From Paulinella micropora (taxonomy: Eukaryota > Cercozoa > Imbricatea > Euglyphida), in the NCBI GenBank assembly GCA_009731375.1, contig BJOX01000198.1, positions 782,077-814,251 on the forward strand: DNA of 32,175 nucleotides, in the 5' to 3' direction. Below, in pieces: positions 22,897-32,175 of this stretch; the stretch's first letter is position 1; the number at the start of each line of letters is the position of its first letter. The notes under the pieces are model-generated. The model saw only the letters and a list, made by a program, of their open reading frames with translations. It was not told the origin of the DNA and ran no database searches. The position numbers were made by a program, and so were the translations under genes.

Positions 22897-23965
22897 CGAC
22901 GACGACGACGACGACGACAACGACAACAACAATGACAAAACAATAACAACAACAATAACAACAAGAACAACAACAGCAAACAACAACAGCAAACAACAAT
23001 AGCAACAATAACAATAACAACAACAACAACAATAACAGCAACAGCAAACAACAGCAAACAACAACAAACAAAAATAATAACAACGATAACAATAACAATA
23101 ACAACAACAACAGCAGCAGCAGCAAACAACAACAACAACAACAACAGCAGCAGCAAACAACAACAACAACAACAATAACAACAACAACAACAATAACAAC
23201 AATAACAACAACAACAACAACAACAGCAAGATGAAAGAGAATTTGCCTGAGACAGGGCAAGTTTTGTAAAAAAAAATCAGAATTTTTGTAGCATACACAA
23301 TAATGTTGTTGTTGTTGTTGTTGTTGGTGGTGGTGGTGCTGTTGTTGTTGATGATGATGATGCTGTTGTTGTTGATGATGATGATGTTGTTGATGATGAT
23401 GCTGTTGCTGTTGTTGTCGTTGTTGTTGTTCTTGTTGTTCTTGTTGTTCTTCTTGTTCTTCTTGTTCTTCTTGTTCTTGTTCTTGTTGTTCTTGTTGTTC
23501 TTCTTGTTGTTCTTCTTGTTGTTCTTCTTGTTGTTCTTCTTGTTCTTCTTGTTGTTCTTCTTGTTGTTCTTCTTGTTGTTCTTCTTGTTGTTCTTCTTGT
23601 TGTTCTTCTTGTTGTTCTTCTTGTTGTTCTTGTTGTTGTTGTTCTTCTTCTTCTTCTTCTTCTTCTTGTTGTTGTTCTTGTTGTTCTTGTTGTTCTTGTT
23701 GTTCTTGTTGTTCGTGTTGTTCTTGTTCTTGTTCTTGTTCTTGTTCTTCTTCTTGTTCTTCTTCTTCTTCTTCTTCTTCTTGTCATTCTTGTTCTTGTTC
23801 TTTTTTTCTTGTTCTTCTGGTTCTTCTGGTTCTTCTGGTTCTTCTGGTTCTTCTGGTTCTTCTTCTTCTTCTTCTTCTTCTTCTTCTTCTTCTTCTTCGT
23901 CTTCTTCTTCTTCTTCTTCTTCTTCTTCTTCTTCTTCTTCTTCTTCTTCTTCTTCTTCTTCTTCT
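22495..23965. repeat. (CAA)n array, 75-bp spacer, facing (GTT)n grading into (TTC)n
   Basis: 22495-23227 is CAA with CAG, AAT and CGA variants. 23228-23302 is unique, and 23303 onward is GTT. From about 23430 the array has 12-mer higher-order units (GTTGTTCTTCTT), a 9-mer block (GGTTCTTCT, five units at about 23816-23860) and then pure TTC. The CAA and GTT sides are complementary. Confidence 0.95.
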
Positions 23966-24005
23966 CTCTGTGTGTGAGTGAGTGTGTGTGTGTGTGTGTT
24001 CGTTT

Positions 24006-24067
<62 letters not shown>

Positions 24068-24110
24068 TATTACTAGTAGACTCTGACTTCTTGTAACAGA
24101 TGAGAAAGAA

Positions 24111-24177
<67 letters not shown>

Positions 24178-24206
24178 TTACTAGTACACTCTGACTTCTT
24201 GTGACA

Positions 24207-24240
<34 letters not shown>

Positions 24241-24272
24241 AGAGAGAGAGAGAGAGATGGAGAGTGAGAGAG

Positions 24273-24342
<70 letters not shown>

Positions 24343-24436
24343 AGAGAACACATTACTGGTAGATTAGATGAGAGAGAGAGAGAGAGAAGAGATTACTAGT
24401 ATACTCTGACTTTTTGTAACAGATGCGAGAGAGAGA
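23966..24436. repeat. GT and GA arrays with four copies of a 35-40 bp core
   Basis: The core ATTACTAGTAnACTCTGACT, TTCTTGTRACAGATGAGA occurs at about 24069, 24177, 24352 (internally deleted) and 24392. GA repeats of 70-130 bp separate the copies. Confidence 0.9.
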
Positions 24437-24445
24437 GAGAGAGAG

Positions 24446-24503
<58 letters not shown>

Positions 24504-24532
24504 GTAGGTAGGTAGGTAGGTAGGTAGGTAGG

Positions 24533-24568
<36 letters not shown>

Positions 24569-24718
24569 ATGGGTAGGTAGGTAGGTAGGTAGGTAGGAAG
24601 GTAGGAAGGCAGGTAGGTAGGTAGGTAGGTAGGTAGGTAGGTAGATAGTTCAGCAGAGATGTTTCCAAATAATAAATAGGTGCATACAGAATACAGTATA
24701 CATGGGCACACATTAATA
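24437..24718. repeat. GATA/GGTA array and short unique sequence
   Basis: GATA and GGTA blocks to 24650, then AT-rich unique sequence. Confidence 0.9.
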
Positions 24719-24886
24719 CATATTACAATATGCATAGGTATATAGATAATACAATCTGCATAGTTATATAAATATGCAATACCGCCAGTCTTGCAGCATA
24801 TTACAATATGCATATGTGTATTATCTATATAATACAATCTGCATAGTTATATAAATATGCAATACCCAGGCCAATCTTGCAGCAGG
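24719..24886 (+). repeat. Tandem duplication, about 80-85 bp unit
   Basis: Two copies share TATTACAATATGCATA, AATACAATCTGCATAG, ATATAAATATGCAATACC and TCTTGCAGCA. The start of each differs by a small indel or rearrangement around TATAGATAAT/TATCTATATAAT. Confidence 0.88.
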
Positions 24887-24961
24887 TCCCCAGCGCCCCA
24901 TCACCCGAAACAGATCCATCATGCCTGCACGTTCATTACCTTATCTATCTATCTATCTATA

Positions 24962-25021
<60 letters not shown>

Positions 25022-25066
25022 CATCATCACCCGAAACAGATCCATCATGCCTGCACGTTCATTTCC

Positions 25067-25111
<45 letters not shown>

Positions 25112-25150
25112 GATCTATCTATCGATCTATCTATCTATCTATCTATCTAC

Positions 25151-25213
<63 letters not shown>

Positions 25214-25246
25214 CCTACCTACCTACCTACCTACCTACCTACCTAC

Positions 25247-25311
<65 letters not shown>

Positions 25312-25332
25312 CATCTATCTATCTATCTATCC

Positions 25333-25380
<48 letters not shown>

Positions 25381-25402
25381 CATGCACAGTACGGTAGACA
25401 AT
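24887..25402 (+). repeat. Two 45-bp cores each followed by TATC arrays
   Basis: CATCACCCGAAACAGATCC, ATCATGCCTGCACGTTCATT occurs at about 24898 and 25026. Each copy ends CCTTATC and passes into (TATC)n. The second array is over 300 bp with TACC and CATC blocks. Confidence 0.92.
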
Positions 25403-25627
25403 ACGTATGTATGTATGTATGTATGTATGTATGCATGCATGTATGTATGTATGTATGTATGCATGCATGCATGTATGTTTGTTTATATGTATGTATGTAT
25501 GTATGTATGTGTGTATGGTAGACTAGATAGTATAGGAAGGACCTGAGGTCATCTTGTTTTGTACATAGTGCACAGAAGGGTGGGGGAGGACGCTGTTTGG
25601 AAGAAAGAAAACTGAATAGGGGGACGC

Positions 25628-25630
<3 letters not shown>
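25403..25630. repeat. ATGT/ATGC array then unassigned sequence
   Basis: ATGT repeats with GCAT units to about 25517. 25518-25630 is non-repetitive and shows no gene. Confidence 0.85.
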
Positions 25631-29515
<3,885 letters not shown>

Positions 29516-29582
29516 ATCAAGGCTCTTGATAAAATCTGTCAACAGCATACTATATTCATGGGTTTATCCTGAGAATGAAACA
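29516..29582. other. Unique spacer between facing GATA and TATC arrays
   Basis: A 65-bp non-repetitive spacer that starts with a small perfect hairpin, TATCAAG-GCT-CTTGATA. Confidence 0.8.
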
Positions 29583-29590
29583 TCTATCTA

Positions 29591-29673
<83 letters not shown>

Positions 29674-29731
29674 GATCTACCTATCTATCTATCTACCTAT
29701 CTATCTATCTATCTGTCTATCTATCTATCTG

Positions 29732-29762
<31 letters not shown>

Positions 29763-29878
29763 GTCTGTGTGTCTGTGTGTCTGTCTGTCTGTCTGCCTGT
29801 CTGTCTGCCTGTCTGTCTGTCTGTCTGTCTGTCTGTCGGTCTGTCTATCTGTCTGTCTGTCTGTCTGTCTGTCTATGC
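29583..29878. repeat. (TATC)n then (TGTC)n array
   Basis: TATC repeats, then TGTC from about 29760. The TATC part is complementary to the GATA array to its left. Confidence 0.95.
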
Positions 29879-30409
29879 ACTTTGAGAATATTGATTGTTA
29901 TATTCTTCAGTTTCCCTCGTTATCTCGTTGAAGTCAGAGTTAACAGGAAAGCTGGTAAACCAGGCTGCAATTAAACAAGTGGATTCGACGAAGAATCCAA
30001 CACGAATAAGAAAAAAAAATAACAATCTCAATATTCTCAACGTGTACAGACAGACAGACAGACATAGGCAGACACAGATTGACAGACATACAGGCAAGAT
30101 TCTAGACACACAGACAAGTCTCAGACAGACACACAGACAGAAAAAAATCGTTGCCATGGACCAGGCCGCTCCGCTGGGTACAAACGGGAAAGCCCATCCT
30201 CGACCTACCGGGCCGTAAGCTTGTCACATTAGGCAACGAGGTCCGGGCCCAAAATGTGCTACAAAAAAGACGGTATTGCGTTTACCCGGCTGTCTGACTT
30301 CCCGGAGACTTTTATTTCTACGTCCTTCATTTCTTTTAAATTTTTTTTCTTACACCCCTACTACATGTATATATATAGACTTTTTGATACATTTTATGTG
30401 TTACATTCC
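29879..30409. other. Unassigned sequence with imperfect GACA repeats
   Basis: GACA/CAGA repeats at about 30047-30140. The rest is non-repetitive with no convincing frame. Confidence 0.6.
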
Positions 30410-31685
30410 CTGAAGATAGCTCGATAAAAAGTCTGTAATACAACCAGACACAAATCCCCCAAAGGAGAATGATGTCTCGTTATATTAGCTCAGTGACAAG
30501 CAGAAAAAGAAAGCGGCCACAGACCACGGTTAAAATGACATTAGGTCAAATCCTGCCAAACGATATTGAAATACTGGGAAAAAACTAGGTGCATCTGACA
30601 CCCGAAAAACTGTACGTTTTACCTGCTATGCGGGGGGTGATGCATACAGTACCCCTTCCAGTTTTTATGAAGGAAATATGCAATATTTTCTTCATATAGC
30701 TGCTGATTTCTTTTCTGCACAAATGCTACTGGGTGTTGCAACTAAGTACATTAACCCACTGATAGACGGTGCAGTGGATAAATAAAACGCATACACCAGA
30801 CACGCGTCAACTGTAAATCTCTAGCCTCATTTTTAGTAAATAAATAAAAAAAACTCCTCCTTCCACACTCGTTGTCCACCCCGTAACTTAATCATGATGC
30901 AGTATGTCAAGAACAAATAGTATTACTATTAAAATAAAAGCAGCATTAAAATTTTTTCTCCTTCTCTAAAAACACTTCCGATCAGTAAATACATTGTCTT
31001 TTAATAACATACCCTTGTTTTCAATCAGTTACCTTAATATAGTACTAGGGGGCCAGTCCTAATAACTATATCCAAAGCAGGTGTGAGTGAACCCGACCAT
31101 GCGATAAACCGACACAAGTAGAGACGGACCGTGCTGGAATGCCCCCAACAATAGCTCGTAAAAAGTCGGTAATACAACCAAACACAGTCCTCAAGAATGA
31201 GAATGATGTCTCGTTGTATTAGCTCAGTGAAGCCAAAAAGAAAAACTGCAACAGACCAGGAATAAAATAGCATCAGGTCCAATCCGGACAAATAATACTG
31301 AAAAACAAGCTGGTGCACCTGTCACCAGGAAAAGGTATTTTTTACCGGCTATCCGGGGGGTGATGCCTACAGTACCCCCTCCCGATTTTATGACGGAAAT
31401 AGCATTTTCGTCATACACCTTCTGATTTCTTTCTGCAAATAGTATGCGCTATGGAGTCATGCCACACAGCGCATCGACCCACGGATAGACGCTAAAAGAC
31501 GATAAATATATCCTCATACGGCACGTCAAAGCGGATTCTCTAGCATTTTTCTTGTAAATTTTAAACTCCTTCCCCTCAATTTCTTTTTTTTTTCGGCAGT
31601 ATGTCAAGAACAAACGTACTATTAATAAAAAATACAAGCAACGTGGTGCTGTAGTACGATTCCCCCTTTGATCTCCTTCTTCTTC

Positions 31686-31740
<55 letters not shown>

Positions 31741-31905
31741 CAGGGAGATCGTAAGTACATTGTCTTTTTTAATGACATACCCTTGTATAAGGCGGATATC
31801 CTATGATATAGTATTAGGGGGCCAGTCCTAATAGCTATATCCGAAGTCGAGGTGTATGTACCCGACCCTGCGATATACCGACACAAGTGATGATTGACTG
31901 TGCTC
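30410..31905 (+). repeat. Diverged tandem duplication, unit about 735-765 bp
   Basis: Copy 1 (about 30410-31142) and copy 2 (about 31143-31905) align throughout: TAGCTCG.TAAAAAGTC, GAATGATGTCTCGTT, TATTAGCTCAGTGA, GGGGGGTGATGC.TACAGTACC, CAGTATGTCAAGAACAAA, TACATTGTCTTTT, GGGGGCCAGTCCTAATA and CCGACACAAGT. Copy 2 has a (TTA)n insertion at about 31690-31738 that copy 1 lacks. On the minus strand the last 90 bp of each copy is open in the same frame, giving related peptides (DIVIRTGPLVLY and DIAIRTGPLILY), but no family is recognised. Confidence 0.85.
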
Positions 31906-32175
31906 AGGTACGACAGTATATAATCTATCGTAAAAAATAATTTAATAAAAGTTTCAGAGAACATTTCATTTTCGAGAACATCATCCCAGGACTTGGAAAG
32001 GGTCATACCCGGGAACACCATCGCTCAATACACTAGCGATCCCCGTATACGGTGTAGTATCATCGTCGATCGACCTTTCGCACTCGTATGTTGCGATCGA
32101 ATGCCAAGTTATATCACTGAGTCTTTTTAATATTCATATTGATAACTGATGATGCATGATCAAATCATGATACGC
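31906..32175. other. Unassigned sequence at the window end
   Basis: The tandem homology fades after about 31905. A minus-strand frame extends from 32021 through here. ATCATGAT-type motifs near the end (about 32153-32171) resemble those at 9210-9242. Nothing further is recognised. Confidence 0.5.

Noticed and set aside
23277-24353. Minus-strand frame of 358 codons rich in K, R and T
   Set aside because: Product of TTC/GTT arrays; no non-repeat segment supports coding.
19285-25402. CRISPR array (regular short repeats with unique parts)
   Set aside because: Here the cores are conserved and the spacers are microsatellites of variable length, in a eukaryotic context; no cas genes.
31034-31900. 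tRNA or small RNA gene in the conserved GGGGGCCAGTCC segment
   Set aside because: No cloverleaf or Pol III box order could be built on either strand.

Overview
This window is eukaryotic nuclear DNA dominated by simple-sequence repeats. By eye well over half is di-, tri-, tetra- and pentanucleotide tracts, and several assembly gaps (N runs) fall inside or beside them. Spliced-gene structure with GT..AG introns of about 90-300 nt, a tRNA-derived SINE in two copies, a Tc1/mariner-type element with TA-flanked inverted repeats, a small hAT-like MITE and interstitial TTAGGG tracts all point to a eukaryote with vertebrate-type telomere repeats. The species cannot be named from this. Short introns plus extreme microsatellite load would suit a protist, slime mould or alga, or a compact invertebrate genome. 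Nothing bacterial is visible.

Layout. 1-2270: SINE copy, several short local tandem repeats (about 100, 130 and 180 bp units), G/C tracts. 2270-4700: GATA/ACAT/AGCT tetranucleotide arrays, partly palindromic. 4700-8110: purine and CT arrays around a 170-bp-arm inverted repeat. 7889-8608: two candidate exons on the minus strand beside a gap. 9540-11992: the best gene, a minus-strand multi-exon gene for a protein with an NZF/RanBP2-type zinc finger, one of whose introns is a CT/GT microsatellite. 12510-13410: RS-rich coding remnant on the plus strand. 14406-14807: last two exons of a minus-strand membrane protein gene, with two partial copies of its penultimate exon upstream, fused to CAA repeats. 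15477-15955: second SINE. 16411-19280: a palindromic composite with a decayed Tc1/mariner element at its centre. 19285-25520: arrays in which short unique cores (40-70 bp) are repeatedly joined to microsatellites, a (CATTC)-type array between 16-bp direct repeats, a MITE and telomere-like tracts. 25630-29880: gap-rich AGT/AGA/GA arrays and a 1.4-kb GATA array holding an interstitial telomeric tract. 29880-32175: mostly non-simple DNA with a diverged tandem duplication of about 750 bp.

There is no operon-like cooperation. The two convincing genes are on the same strand but have no visible functional link. The most notable pattern is structural: at least seven unrelated short cores have been locally amplified together with an adjoining microsatellite, and several arrays face each other in inverted orientation across short spacers, so the region could form many long hairpins.
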